From the NCBI GenBank assembly GCA_001769805.1, contig MEPO01000027.1, forward strand, positions 173,327 through 237,326: a stretch of DNA of 64,000 bases. Reading direction: 5' to 3'. Shown here in pieces: positions 27,567 to 35,828 of the stretch (positions are counted from its first letter, which is position 1; the number at the start of each line of letters is the position of its first letter). The notes beneath the pieces were generated by a model. That model ran no database searches. It saw only the letters and a list, made by a program, of their open reading frames with translations, and was not told the origin of the DNA. Source of the DNA: Bdellovibrionales bacterium GWA1_52_35. Its GTDB lineage: Bacteria > Bdellovibrionota > UBA1018. The position numbers and the translations under genes were made by a program.

Positions 27567-27974
27567 ATGAAGACCCGCTGGTGGAACTGGCTTCTGATTG
27601 CGCTCTTCGTTCCGTTGCTTTTCCTGCTTCCAATTTTGCGCAATTTCGAAAAGCCAGCGCCCGAAACCCCCACTATGAAGGCTGCGCCCGTTTGCTTTAT
27701 GACCGGCGATATAAAAAACACCCGGACTCCCACGACAAAAGGTCTTTCGGCGGTTGGAAACATGATTCGCCTGTATCTGGATGCCGACACTCTTTCCGCC
27801 TGCAAAATTCAATTTGAAGCTTATTGCCGAACACAAGTGGCTCCCCACCCGGAACTCGTCCCGAATCTTCGCGCGTTTTTCCGTGAGACAGGCAACGAAA
27901 CAGGCCTCGATTTAAAGGAGGGTTGCGTAATTACTGAAAGCCGCCCGTCTGAAAAGGATCAACCGGCGAGGTAG
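27567..27974 (+). CDS. Hypothetical membrane-anchored protein
   Basis: 135 aa. The basic N-terminus MKTRWWNWLLIALFVPLLFLLPIL is a single membrane helix or uncleaved signal; the rest is a periplasmic domain of about 105 residues with four Cys. No known family. Its last 16 bases overlap the 3' end of the AspT-type transporter gene on the opposite strand. Confidence 0.6.
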   Translation: MKTRWWNWLLIALFVPLLFLLPILRNFEKPAPETPTMKAAPVCFMTGDIKNTRTPTTKGLSAVGNMIRLYLDADTLSACKIQFEAYCRTQVAPHPELVPNLRAFFRETGNETGLDLKEGCVITESRPSEKDQPAR

Positions 27975-29614
27975 TTCAGCAGGATCTGGGCAAGCACGAT
28001 CTTGGTAATCGTCGCAATCGGATGGATCATTGCATAGCCGGTATTCGGATCATCATTCTTGGCCTGTTCCAAAGCAAAACCCAAAACCGCAGGCTGCGTG
28101 TGTAAACCGGCGAGCATTCCGGTCAGCCGCCCCATGGGGATTTTGAGCACGCGGTAGCCAATCCAAAGCGCGCTGACTGCCGAGAAAAACGTGATAAGAG
28201 TTCCGGCTGCAAAAATTGCCAGCCCTTCCTCTTTCCCGAGAGTGGAAAAAAACGTGTATCCCGCGCGGGTGCCAACGCCCGCCAGAAACAGGATCAAGCC
28301 GATCTGTCTCAGAGTCAAAGTGGCAGTATAGGGCAGTACCCAGACGATCGGACCGGTTCGATATAGCCGACCTAGGATTAGGCCCACAACTAAGGGGCCA
28401 CCGGCAAAACCGAGTTTCAAGGTAACTCCGCCCGGCAAAGCGAAAGGAATCAGGCCGACAAGAATTCCCAGCGCAAGCCCGGTACTGAAGCTCAGAAAAT
28501 CTATTTCGCTGATTGCGCGATAGGAATCACCAAAATATGCGGTGATTTCATCCATTTTACTTTTGCGGCAAAGCACCCGGATCCGGTCACCCGGTTCCAG
28601 AATGGTATTACCGGTCGCCAGCAACTCGACATCACCTCGACGAATGCGAGTGAGCGTCGCTTCGTTGTCTTTCAAGAATTTGAGATCGGAAATCTTGCGT
28701 CCCGCGACCTGCGGGTTCGATACAAAGATTCTTCGATAATCAAATTCCGTTCGGTCAGCAATGAGATCCTCGGGTGCGACAGACCCGAAATAGTCAACGA
28801 TCTCCTGAAGAAGTCGCTCAGGACCGATGATCGTGATTTCGTCACCGGTCTGCAAGCGGGTGCTTGGCCCGATCAACTCCTGGACCGTACCTCTCTTGAT
28901 CCGGCCGAAAATCACCGGCCAACCCTGCTCTTTCCGGATCTCCCCGAGATCACGGCCCATCGCTTTGGACTGCGTCACCAGTACTGTCTGGTTCCCGATC
29001 TTCCCGCGAATGGTGGAACCCGCTTCCCCACGCAGGGCTTCCATCGCGTAATTGATTTTCCAGATTCTCTGGAAGAACGAAATGGCCAGAATTGTTCCCA
29101 GCACCCCCATGGGATAGGTAATCGAGTAACCGACAACGGGTCGATCCAGCAGAGCACTGACTCCGCTTTCGATGGCCCGCGCTTTGAGCTGATCCAGCAA
29201 GGAGGCCAGGGCAGGAGTATTATTCAGGCTGCCCGCGAAGGCACCTGCTGCTGTTTCGGGGTCGAGGGTAAAGAGCTTCTTCAGCAAAACCACGAGTGCG
29301 GCGGCTGCGACCAGGACAGAAATCGAAAACAGGGTCTCGACGATACCTCTTTTTCGAAATGCCGCAAAAAACGTCGGACCACTGCTGAGACCAATGGAAT
29401 AGACGAAAAGAGTCAGGCCAAAGAGATAGAGGAGTTCCGGCAATTTGAGATCAGGGTGCAAAGCGCCGACAAAAAGCCCGACAAAAAGGACGGCGGCGGT
29501 TCCTAGCGACCCTCCCTTGAATTGGATGTGCCCCAGCGGGAAGCCGATCGCGGCAACAATGAACAGGAGTAAAAGAGGATTCTGGACCAGGAGCTCCACG
29601 ACAGCTATGGGCAT
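27959..29614 (-). CDS. AspT/YidE-type transporter with two TrkA-C domains
   Basis: 551 aa from the ATG at 29614, which has GGAGG at proper spacing. Two membrane halves of about five helices each flank a cytoplasmic centre with two TrkA-C (RCK_C) domains (VTQSKAMGRDLGEIRKEQGWPVIFGRIKRG, DEITIIGPERLLQEIVDYFG; VAGRKISDLKFLKDNEATLTRIRRGDVELL, GDRIRVLCRKSKMDEITAYFG). This is the AAEx aspartate:alanine exchanger superfamily layout. The substrate cannot be told from sequence; regulation through ligands of the TrkA-C domains is likely. It lies 16 bases after folA. Confidence 0.93.
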   Translation of the reverse strand: MPIAVVELLVQNPLLLLFIVAAIGFPLGHIQFKGGSLGTAAVLFVGLFVGALHPDLKLPELLYLFGLTLFVYSIGLSSGPTFFAAFRKRGIVETLFSISVLVAAAALVVLLKKLFTLDPETAAGAFAGSLNNTPALASLLDQLKARAIESGVSALLDRPVVGYSITYPMGVLGTILAISFFQRIWKINYAMEALRGEAGSTIRGKIGNQTVLVTQSKAMGRDLGEIRKEQGWPVIFGRIKRGTVQELIGPSTRLQTGDEITIIGPERLLQEIVDYFGSVAPEDLIADRTEFDYRRIFVSNPQVAGRKISDLKFLKDNEATLTRIRRGDVELLATGNTILEPGDRIRVLCRKSKMDEITAYFGDSYRAISEIDFLSFSTGLALGILVGLIPFALPGGVTLKLGFAGGPLVVGLILGRLYRTGPIVWVLPYTATLTLRQIGLILFLAGVGTRAGYTFFSTLGKEEGLAIFAAGTLITFFSAVSALWIGYRVLKIPMGRLTGMLAGLHTQPAVLGFALEQAKNDDPNTGYAMIHPIATITKIVLAQILLNYLAG

Positions 29615-29629
29615 AGGACTCACCTCCGG

Positions 29630-30118
29630 CTAGCTGACTCGTTCGTAAACCAGGTAGGAATGTGCCAGAGGTTGCGTTCGATCCTCCCGCGACACCTCCC
29701 GGAATTCCGCACGATTCCATTCAGGGAAGAGGGTATCGCCCTCGATCTGTGAATGGATGATTGTCAGGTACATTCGATCTACCAGAGAAATGGCCTCCGC
29801 GTAAACGAGTGCGCCCCCAATGACAAAAACTTCATCAACCTGGGTCAACTGCGCGCGACAGTATTCGATGGCCCCAAGCAGAGAGGGGAAGACCAGAACG
29901 CCCTCAATCTTCAAACTTTTGTTACCGCTAATGACGAGATTTATGCGGTTCGGCAAAGGTTTGCCGATGGAATCAAACGTTTTTCGCCCCATTATGACAG
30001 GATGTCCCGAGGTGATTTGGCGGAAACGTTTGAGGTCTTCCGGGATATTCCACGGCAGGCGATTCTGAATCCCAATCACCCGGTTCTCAGCCATTGCGGC
30101 GATCAACGAAATTCTCAT
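29630..30118 (-). CDS. folA: Dihydrofolate reductase
   Basis: 162 aa from the ATG at 30118. The start lies 8 bases after the thyA stop; the longer open frame to 30190 would overlap thyA. MRISLIAAMAENRVIGIQNRLPWNIPEDLKRFRQITSGHPVIMGRKTFDSIGKPLPNRINLVIS shows all DHFR landmarks, including NxLPW and the active-site Glu at EDL, plus VIGGALVYAEAI. It regenerates tetrahydrofolate after thymidylate synthesis, which fits the neighbouring thyA. Confidence 0.97.
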   Translation of the reverse strand: MRISLIAAMAENRVIGIQNRLPWNIPEDLKRFRQITSGHPVIMGRKTFDSIGKPLPNRINLVISGNKSLKIEGVLVFPSLLGAIEYCRAQLTQVDEVFVIGGALVYAEAISLVDRMYLTIIHSQIEGDTLFPEWNRAEFREVSREDRTQPLAHSYLVYERVS

Positions 30119-30125
30119 TCCAACT

Positions 30126-30920
30126 TTATACTGCAACGGGGGCTTTGATGCCAGGATGTGGATCGTAGCCTTCGAGCTGGAAGTCTTCATATTTGAAATC
30201 GAAGATCGACTTCACGTCAGTATTGAGCTTCATGCGCGGCAGCGGGCGCGGTTCTCGCGAGAGCTGCAGCTTGGCCTGCTCGATGTGATTGCTGTAAAGA
30301 TGGGCATCACCCAGGGTATGAACGAAGTCTCCCAGTTTCAGACCGGTGACCTGCGCGATCATCATGGTCAAAAGGGCATAACCGGCGATATTAAACGGCA
30401 CACCGAGGAAAACATCTGCACTGCGCTGATAGAGCTGACAGGACAATTTCCCGTCCGCGACATAGAACTGAAAAAACGCATGACAGGGCATGAGGGCCAT
30501 TTTGTCGAGCTCGCCGACATTCCAGGCGCTCACGATGAGTCTTCTGGAATCCGGATTGCGCCGGATTTCATCGATGACCCACTGGATCTGATCTATTTTG
30601 CGACCATCCGCTGCGGGCCACGCGCGCCACTGGGCTCCGTACACCGGCCCAAGATTGCCGTCTTGATCAGCCCACTCGTCCCAGATGGAAACGCCATTCT
30701 CCTTGAGATAGCGAGTATTCGTCTCGCCTTTCAAGAACCAGAGCAGCTCGTGAATGATGGATTTGAGGTGAACCTTTTTGGTGGACACCAGAGGAAACCC
30801 GACCGCGAGGTCAAATCTCATCTGGTGACCAAAAAGGCTTAATGTCCCGGTGCCAGTACGATCACTTTTCGCTGTGCCATTCTCAAGAAGATGCTTCAGG
30901 AGATCGCGGTACTTTTGCAT
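30126..30920 (-). CDS. thyA: Thymidylate synthase ThyA
   Basis: 264 aa, standard length. Motifs include [18 protein letters not shown], the catalytic Cys in [32 protein letters not shown] and [22 protein letters not shown]. It methylates dUMP using methylene-tetrahydrofolate, with DHFR encoded directly downstream. The pilA stop is 18 bases upstream on the same strand. Confidence 0.98.
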   Translation of the reverse strand: MQKYRDLLKHLLENGTAKSDRTGTGTLSLFGHQMRFDLAVGFPLVSTKKVHLKSIIHELLWFLKGETNTRYLKENGVSIWDEWADQDGNLGPVYGAQWRAWPAADGRKIDQIQWVIDEIRRNPDSRRLIVSAWNVGELDKMALMPCHAFFQFYVADGKLSCQLYQRSADVFLGVPFNIAGYALLTMMIAQVTGLKLGDFVHTLGDAHLYSNHIEQAKLQLSREPRPLPRMKLNTDVKSIFDFKYEDFQLEGYDPHPGIKAPVAV

Positions 30921-30938
30921 TCCGGGGAAGACGCGGGA

Positions 30939-31484
30939 TTAGAGGCCGGCGTTAGTATTAACTAATAAATGGCTTTCGTTCATAGTCCAGGTATCGATAG
31001 TAGTGGCCGTGTTAGCCACATTCCCAGCAGCACCAACCGTAAAAGTAGTGGCACCCACTGCGGTCGTTGGTAATTTTGTCGGATCGGTCACAGGAGTGCC
31101 GCTGGTTCCCGTATCAGCCACGTGATAAGTGCCCTTATCAGCTACAGCACAATGGGTAGTACCCGAAGCACAGGTACTGCCACTGCTGAACGAGTAGCAA
31201 GTTCCGGGAGCGCTGGCCGCCACGATCCCATTAAAACCCGTTAAATAAAAATGCTTACCTTCAGGAGAAAAACCGATAGCAGCGATGCACGCGGTGTAAT
31301 TCGATTGCTCAACCGCAAATGATTTTTCAGCTGAGAAAATCGCGCCCAATGCGACCTTCGCTTCGGATTGGCGCGCTTTGGCCTGATATTTTGAGTACTG
31401 CGGCACGGCGACTGCGGCCAGAATACCGATAATTGCGACTACGACCATCAATTCAATGAGAGAAAACCCTTTGGAATTTTTCAT
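30939..31484 (-). CDS. pilA: Type IV major pilin PilA-like
   Basis: 181 aa from the ATG at 31484 (GAAAGG upstream). The leader is six residues (MKNSKG) and the cleavage site [41 protein letters not shown] has the Glu at position 5 of the mature protein and the N-terminal methylation/assembly helix. Two Cys pairs are spread through the C-terminal globular domain, rich in Gly, Thr and Ser. Prepilin peptidase would process it; pili of this kind are needed for prey entry in Bdellovibrio, which is knowledge about the family rather than about this gene. It is followed directly by thyA. Confidence 0.95.
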   Translation of the reverse strand: MKNSKGFSLIELMVVVAIIGILAAVAVPQYSKYQAKARQSEAKVALGAIFSAEKSFAVEQSNYTACIAAIGFSPEGKHFYLTGFNGIVAASAPGTCYSFSSGSTCASGTTHCAVADKGTYHVADTGTSGTPVTDPTKLPTTAVGATTFTVGAAGNVANTATTIDTWTMNESHLLVNTNAGL

Positions 31485-31659
31485 ACATAAGCCTTTCAAA
31501 AAATGAATACGTTCAATAATGAGCTGTTCAATTAAGGATAACTGCACCTTGGGGGCACAGCAACCCATTTCACCGTTTTAACAGTTCGGATACTCGTCGA
31601 AAGCGATTCTGCTTAACGCTGCCCGCCAAGCCAAGGTCCCCGTACGCGACTCAAGTTGC

Positions 31660-32370
31660 CTAGAACTTCCAGACCCCCCCGCCCGCGATGATCGGACGAA
31701 CAGCATAGCGGTCCGCTCCCGGATAATAATGAATACCCAGATGAAATCCCGGCCAATGGTGACTGATGCCCAAACCTGCCAACTTGTAACTCAAATCGTA
31801 ACTCACACCCGCCGACACCGCATTCCCGAGTCCTTTAGTGCGGGTTTTTTTGAGCGCATTATACGCAAAGCTCAGATCTGAACCGATCGATGCTCCCGTC
31901 ATGTAACCCGAAGTCTCCACGCCGTCACTCACCAGACTCTGCGAAGTGTAATTCAGATTACCACCGATGAACCAAGCAAGAGCCGGAGCAACCTCCACTG
32001 CCGCAATCACCCCCGGCAGGAGCGACGAGACCGCGAAATCGCGGTTTCGCGGATCAATGTCCTGGTAATTGAATTGAACAAAACTGCCGGTAACCGCCAA
32101 GGCAAAGCTTGGGTAATCCACGAGTGCGGCCTTCGCGTTCACGTTGTAAACATTGTAGAAGTTGCTCAGGAGATTCGTTCCCACCTGAAGGAAATCTGTC
32201 AGACCAAACGAAACATCTGTCCCGAAAACCAGCGTTCCTGCTGGCAGGGTGAGCGGGCTCGGCAGCAAATGGGTGTAACCAAAAAGACCATTCTCCGCAG
32301 CAACACTCTGATTCAGTGGTGCGACCAACAAAAGCAAAACAGCCGACTTACAGAATAGATTCTTTTTCAT
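31660..32370 (-). CDS. Putative outer-membrane beta-barrel protein
   Basis: 236 aa. A signal peptide (MKKNLFCKSAVLLLLVAPLNQSVAA) is followed by alternating hydrophobic/polar strands rich in Tyr and Gly and a C-terminal aromatic end (GGGVWKF), the signal for insertion by BAM. It is about the size of an 8- to 10-strand barrel. No specific family recognised. Its ATG overlaps the stop of the upstream 174-aa gene by 4 bases. Confidence 0.75.
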   Translation of the reverse strand: MKKNLFCKSAVLLLLVAPLNQSVAAENGLFGYTHLLPSPLTLPAGTLVFGTDVSFGLTDFLQVGTNLLSNFYNVYNVNAKAALVDYPSFALAVTGSFVQFNYQDIDPRNRDFAVSSLLPGVIAAVEVAPALAWFIGGNLNYTSQSLVSDGVETSGYMTGASIGSDLSFAYNALKKTRTKGLGNAVSAGVSYDLSYKLAGLGISHHWPGFHLGIHYYPGADRYAVRPIIAGGGVWKF

Positions 32371-32888
32371 TCAAGCCCCAGGGACTTAAGAAGATCCTGA
32401 ACCTGATTCACATGCTCAGTGACAGTTGCAGCGGCTTTCTTAGGTTCAACTCGTGTTAGCAGCCATTCAAGGCGCTTTTGCAGAACCGCCGAAAATGATT
32501 TGACGATTTTCTCGGTCTTTTCCAGATCTTCAACTGACGAAAGCAGATTCTCGATGACCTCCAGAGTATCTCCCCAGAAAGCCGCATAGATCGGTACAAA
32601 CTGCGAAACTTTCTTTTCGGCCGCCTTGTAACCCAGGAGCTTGCAAAGTTCCGCCAGCTTTCCAATTCGCTGCAGCCCGAGATGGTCAGGGATTTCGAGC
32701 CCAATCGTTTTGGAGGCACCCATGATTCGGTCTATTTTTTGAGAGAAGTCTTCGAGCAGGCGCGACGGAAATTCTTTATGTGGCGCATCAAGACTATTCA
32801 CAATCTCATTGAGCTCTTTTAAAACTTGAGCAGATTCCTCTTTAAAGTATCCTAAAATCTCTTGATTGATCTTCATTTCATTTTCCAT
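32367..32888 (-). CDS. Helical hypothetical protein, divergent from HD-domain gene
   Basis: 173 aa from the ATG at 32888; another in-frame ATG at 32876 is an alternative. The sequence is all-helical (EILGYFKEESAQVLKELNEIVNSLD, SRLLEDFSQKIDRIMGASKTIGLEIPDHLGLQRIGKLAELCKLLG) without signal or membrane segments, and its pattern is reminiscent of CheZ or Hpt-type helical signalling proteins, but no phosphorylatable His motif was confirmed. It is coupled to the outer-membrane protein gene by a 4-base overlap and divergent from the HD-domain gene, so a signalling link is possible. Confidence 0.65.
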   Translation of the reverse strand: MENEMKINQEILGYFKEESAQVLKELNEIVNSLDAPHKEFPSRLLEDFSQKIDRIMGASKTIGLEIPDHLGLQRIGKLAELCKLLGYKAAEKKVSQFVPIYAAFWGDTLEVIENLLSSVEDLEKTEKIVKSFSAVLQKRLEWLLTRVEPKKAAATVTEHVNQVQDLLKSLGLE

Positions 32889-32928
32889 GCTACTTAGGTT
32901 ATTTTTATATACTGGAGTCAAACATCAA

Positions 32929-33846
32929 ATGAATTTTTTACCTGTTCGAATCGGAACACTTCGTCCCGGAGATATCGTTAACTTCAATATCTTTATCTTG
33001 ATTGCCGACAAATACGTTCATTACATCAGGACATCTGACCCATTCGAGCCAGAACGTATTGAACGACTTCGCGCGAAAGGCGTCAAGAAACTTTATATCC
33101 CGGATGATTCGGAATCCGCCTATCTCGCCTATCTCGATACCGGCTTGAGCCAGCTCAAGAATGATCAAATTTCCGTACAAGAGCGATCATCTTTAGTCAG
33201 CAGCGCCATGGTGACAGAATCTGAAAACGCTCTGCACAATATGCAGACCGAATCCGGTTATAAGAAAACTGAAGAACGTGTCTCCAAGGTTGTTGATTTC
33301 CTCACCTCGGAATCAGGCGCTCTCAAAAACATTCTCGCATCAACCGGAACAGCGCTCGATAACTACCAGCATTCCGCTAACGTCACCAGCATGGCTCTGG
33401 GTATTGCAGCTCGGCTCGGAGTCAGCCAAACGCGGGATATTATGGACTTGGGTATTGCCGGTCTTTTACACGACTCTGCCTTGACCAAGATGGGATTTGC
33501 GGCAGATTTCAAATGGGATAAACTCGCGGGCGAAGACCTCAAGAAATACCACGAGCACCCCGTCGCCTCCGCACATCAGCTCGCCGGCAAACCGTACATC
33601 AATCGCGAAATTCTCGAACTCATTGCCAATCATGAGGAAATCGGAGAGGGTGCCGGATTCCCAGGAAAGAAAAGATTATCCACCATGCCTCTGAAACAGC
33701 AGGTTCTGAATCTCTGCAATAATTTTGAGCACTACTGCTCGGCAAAGGGTTTACTACCGCTGGATGCGGCGAAAAGCTTTCTGAACGAGAAAATCGGGCT
33801 CTTTGATCTCGAACATATCAAGATCCTGACGAGTGTTCTGAAGTAG
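32929..33846 (+). CDS. HD-GYP-related phosphodiesterase-like protein (variant motif)
   Basis: 305 aa from the ATG at 32929 (GGAG upstream). An N-terminal PilZ/DUF3391-like segment (RIGTLRPGDIVNFNIFILIADKYVHYI) is followed by an HD domain with H181-D182 (LLHDSALT), H148, H210 (HEHPVASAHQLAG) and the motif N-H-E-E-I-G-E-G-A-G-F-P at 233-244. Classical HD-GYP enzymes have HHExxDGxGYP, so the first His, the Asp and the Tyr are replaced. It may therefore be a degenerate cyclic-di-GMP sensor or a phosphodiesterase of altered activity (inference). The 3' end overlaps the opposing gene by 29 bases. Confidence 0.8.
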   Translation: MNFLPVRIGTLRPGDIVNFNIFILIADKYVHYIRTSDPFEPERIERLRAKGVKKLYIPDDSESAYLAYLDTGLSQLKNDQISVQERSSLVSSAMVTESENALHNMQTESGYKKTEERVSKVVDFLTSESGALKNILASTGTALDNYQHSANVTSMALGIAARLGVSQTRDIMDLGIAGLLHDSALTKMGFAADFKWDKLAGEDLKKYHEHPVASAHQLAGKPYINREILELIANHEEIGEGAGFPGKKRLSTMPLKQQVLNLCNNFEHYCSAKGLLPLDAAKSFLNEKIGLFDLEHIKILTSVLK

Positions 33847-34558
33847 ATTTCACCTGAGCCGCTTTGGCTTGCACCGCCGGAACTTTGGAATCTTTTGCGC
33901 ATTCCAGTGCCTTCAGCGCGCTGAATCGGCCAGTCGGGGTCGTGGAGCCGGCCAGCAGGTAATCCTGAAGAGCGACCAGAGCCACAATCTGCGGATAAGC
34001 CAGCGTGATCTCCTCGCCTGACTCATGCTCAAAATCCTCACGTCCTACGGTGCTGGGGTCGCCCGAGCAATTCTTCAGACTCAGGCAGGGCGGCTCACGA
34101 AGGACCTCGCACAGGAAACTGAAATCGGGTTCCGCTCGCAGATTTCGACCCAAAAGAAAAACAATGGTGCCCCGCTCATTCCGCTTTTCGGCTTCGAATG
34201 CCCGGTACTGCTGAACCATAAGATTCTTAGCGCCTTCCGAGAGCACCCGAAGCTCACGGTCCAGCCTCGGATCATTGTCATTCTTTGATTTCAGAATCTC
34301 TTTGAGCAACGTGACCTTCTGGCCATCTTCAGGAGAGTACGCGACGGGTGTTGCCGATTCCGTCGAAGAAGGAAGAACCGGAACAGCCGAATTGCCAGGA
34401 GAGGGCGTGGCCGGGACCGCAGGTGCCAAAACCGTCGAGGTGTCCGCATCTTCCCCCGGAGAAGTGGGCGATTGGCGCGGTCCAGAGCCTCGAATCAATG
34501 CAAAGAGCACGGTCGCGAGCACGACCGCCAGAAGGATGGATAATGTCCTTCTCTGCAC
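33818..34558 (-). CDS. Hypothetical protein with N-terminal membrane anchor
   Basis: 246 aa. A single N-terminal helix (LSILLAVVLATVLFALI) precedes a Pro/Ser/Thr-rich linker of about 55 residues and a helical C-terminal domain with four Cys (FLCEVLREPPCLSLKNCSGD, ALECAKDS). No known family. It lies directly downstream of, and in the same direction as, the exported HEXXH protein, whose stop is 2 bases upstream, so co-transcription is likely. Confidence 0.7.
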   Translation of the reverse strand: MQRRTLSILLAVVLATVLFALIRGSGPRQSPTSPGEDADTSTVLAPAVPATPSPGNSAVPVLPSSTESATPVAYSPEDGQKVTLLKEILKSKNDNDPRLDRELRVLSEGAKNLMVQQYRAFEAEKRNERGTIVFLLGRNLRAEPDFSFLCEVLREPPCLSLKNCSGDPSTVGREDFEHESGEEITLAYPQIVALVALQDYLLAGSTTPTGRFSALKALECAKDSKVPAVQAKAAQVKSTSEHSSGS

Positions 34559-34560
34559 AA

Positions 34561-35244
34561 TCAGAGATTGACGTTATTGTAGAGATCTTTGCGAATCGCC
34601 TGGATCGCGTTCTGATCAGTCACACGCTTGAACTGGTCGTCCGCATAAATCCCAGCATCCATCTTCACCTTATCCGTGCAGTTGGAGCAAAACTTCTGAA
34701 TGTTTTTCAACATGATCATGGAAGAGCCGTAAGAACCGAAAGGCGTCTTGTCGCAAGCCGGTTCACCAGCAAGTGTCGCCCCCGTCCAGATACTCTTCAT
34801 ATCCGTTCCATCCGCATCTTTGAACGGTGTGGGGCAGGTCGCATGCGGGAAGTTACCGTTCTTCACTTCGGTATGCCGCGCCTCATGAAATACGACCATC
34901 ATTCTGGAAACCTGGGGATGGCTGAATTTCACGAAATTTTCAGTGAGCCACATTTTTGAATTGCTGTAGTACGGAATGACACACGCTACTGCTTTGCCGC
35001 CACCACAGGCATTCATTCCAATAGCGGTAACGCGGGAATTAAAAAATTGCGTGTAAACCGGACCATTGACAAGCCCGAAAATTTGCTGATGGAGGGCGGA
35101 GGATTTCTCACCTTCGATCGTATCAATGAAGCTGAGGTCATTGACCATCTGGGTCTTGATCTCTTCGGGAACTTCTTTGTCAAAAGTATAAGCAGAAGCC
35201 AGAACCGGCAGTAATAGAGCTGACAAGATGACTAGAGTTTTCAT
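34561..35244 (-). CDS. Exported protein with HEXXH zinc-peptidase motif
   Basis: 227 aa from the ATG at 35244 (GGGG upstream). A signal peptide (MKTLVILSALLLPVLASA) is followed by a mature domain containing H120-E-A-R-H124 inside MMVVFHEARHTEVKNGNFPHATCP, a hydrophobic helix typical of zinc metallopeptidases, and six Cys that may form disulfides. The third ligand cannot be assigned with certainty. The protein does not match a peptidase family I know. Predicted periplasmic or secreted. Confidence 0.7.
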   Translation of the reverse strand: MKTLVILSALLLPVLASAYTFDKEVPEEIKTQMVNDLSFIDTIEGEKSSALHQQIFGLVNGPVYTQFFNSRVTAIGMNACGGGKAVACVIPYYSNSKMWLTENFVKFSHPQVSRMMVVFHEARHTEVKNGNFPHATCPTPFKDADGTDMKSIWTGATLAGEPACDKTPFGSYGSSMIMLKNIQKFCSNCTDKVKMDAGIYADDQFKRVTDQNAIQAIRKDLYNNVNL

Positions 35245-35402
35245 TGATTTCCCCTTCATTAGTTTTTCAGCCTAATCGCAAAGAAATTAAAAGTACAGAA
35301 ATCTTGGGCACGGCTTATCGTTTGCAACAGCACTGCGCCGTGAAACAGGCGTTTCACACGTGGCCCGGAGGTTTAACAGGTTCGCCCTTCGGGTCACACT
35401 TC

Positions 35403-35828
35403 TTATTTTCCAGTACTCCCGAAGCCCTTTTCACCCCGCCGTGTCGAATCAAGACTAGCCACCTCCTTCACTGCAGGCGTTGCTATCGGCAGGATCAGAA
35501 GTTGAGCAATTCGTTCACCTTGTTTCAGCCAAATATCTTCCGAAGATAAATTCCAAAGGACAATCTGAACTTCCCCCCGATACCCTGCATCAATGACCCC
35601 GCCGGCAGTTTTTAGGCCCTTCTTTGCCAGCGAAGATCGATCTGCGATCAGGCCCACGTGGTGGGTTGGTAACGCGATAGCGACTCCCGTCCTGGCCATA
35701 GTCCCTCCCCGCGCGGTGATTTTCACGTCTTCAAGAGAATACAGATCAAGCCCGGCATCATCAGGATGCGCGCGGGTCGGAAGGACCGCCTTTGGATCAA
35801 CTTTCTGAATAGGAATCGATTCGCTCAT
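35403..35828 (-). CDS. dut: dUTP diphosphatase
   Basis: 141 aa. The trimeric dUTPase motifs are all visible: DDAGLDLYS (motif 1), DRSSLAKKGLK (motif 2), GGVIDAGYRGEVQIVLWN (motif 3), ERIAQLLILPI (motif 4) and the C-terminal P-loop-like RGEKGFGSTG (motif 5). It hydrolyses dUTP to dUMP, the substrate of ThyA. It overlaps the hisS stop by 4 bases (ATGA). Confidence 0.97.
   Translation of the reverse strand: MSESIPIQKVDPKAVLPTRAHPDDAGLDLYSLEDVKITARGGTMARTGVAIALPTHHVGLIADRSSLAKKGLKTAGGVIDAGYRGEVQIVLWNLSSEDIWLKQGERIAQLLILPIATPAVKEVASLDSTRRGEKGFGSTGK

Noticed and set aside
30156..30842. 228-aa open frame on the + strand
   Set aside because: It is antisense to thyA.
31485..31659. Sigma54 promoter for pilA
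   Set aside because: I looked for GG-N10-GC; the nearest candidate (TGGCTTGGCGGGCAGC) has the wrong spacing.
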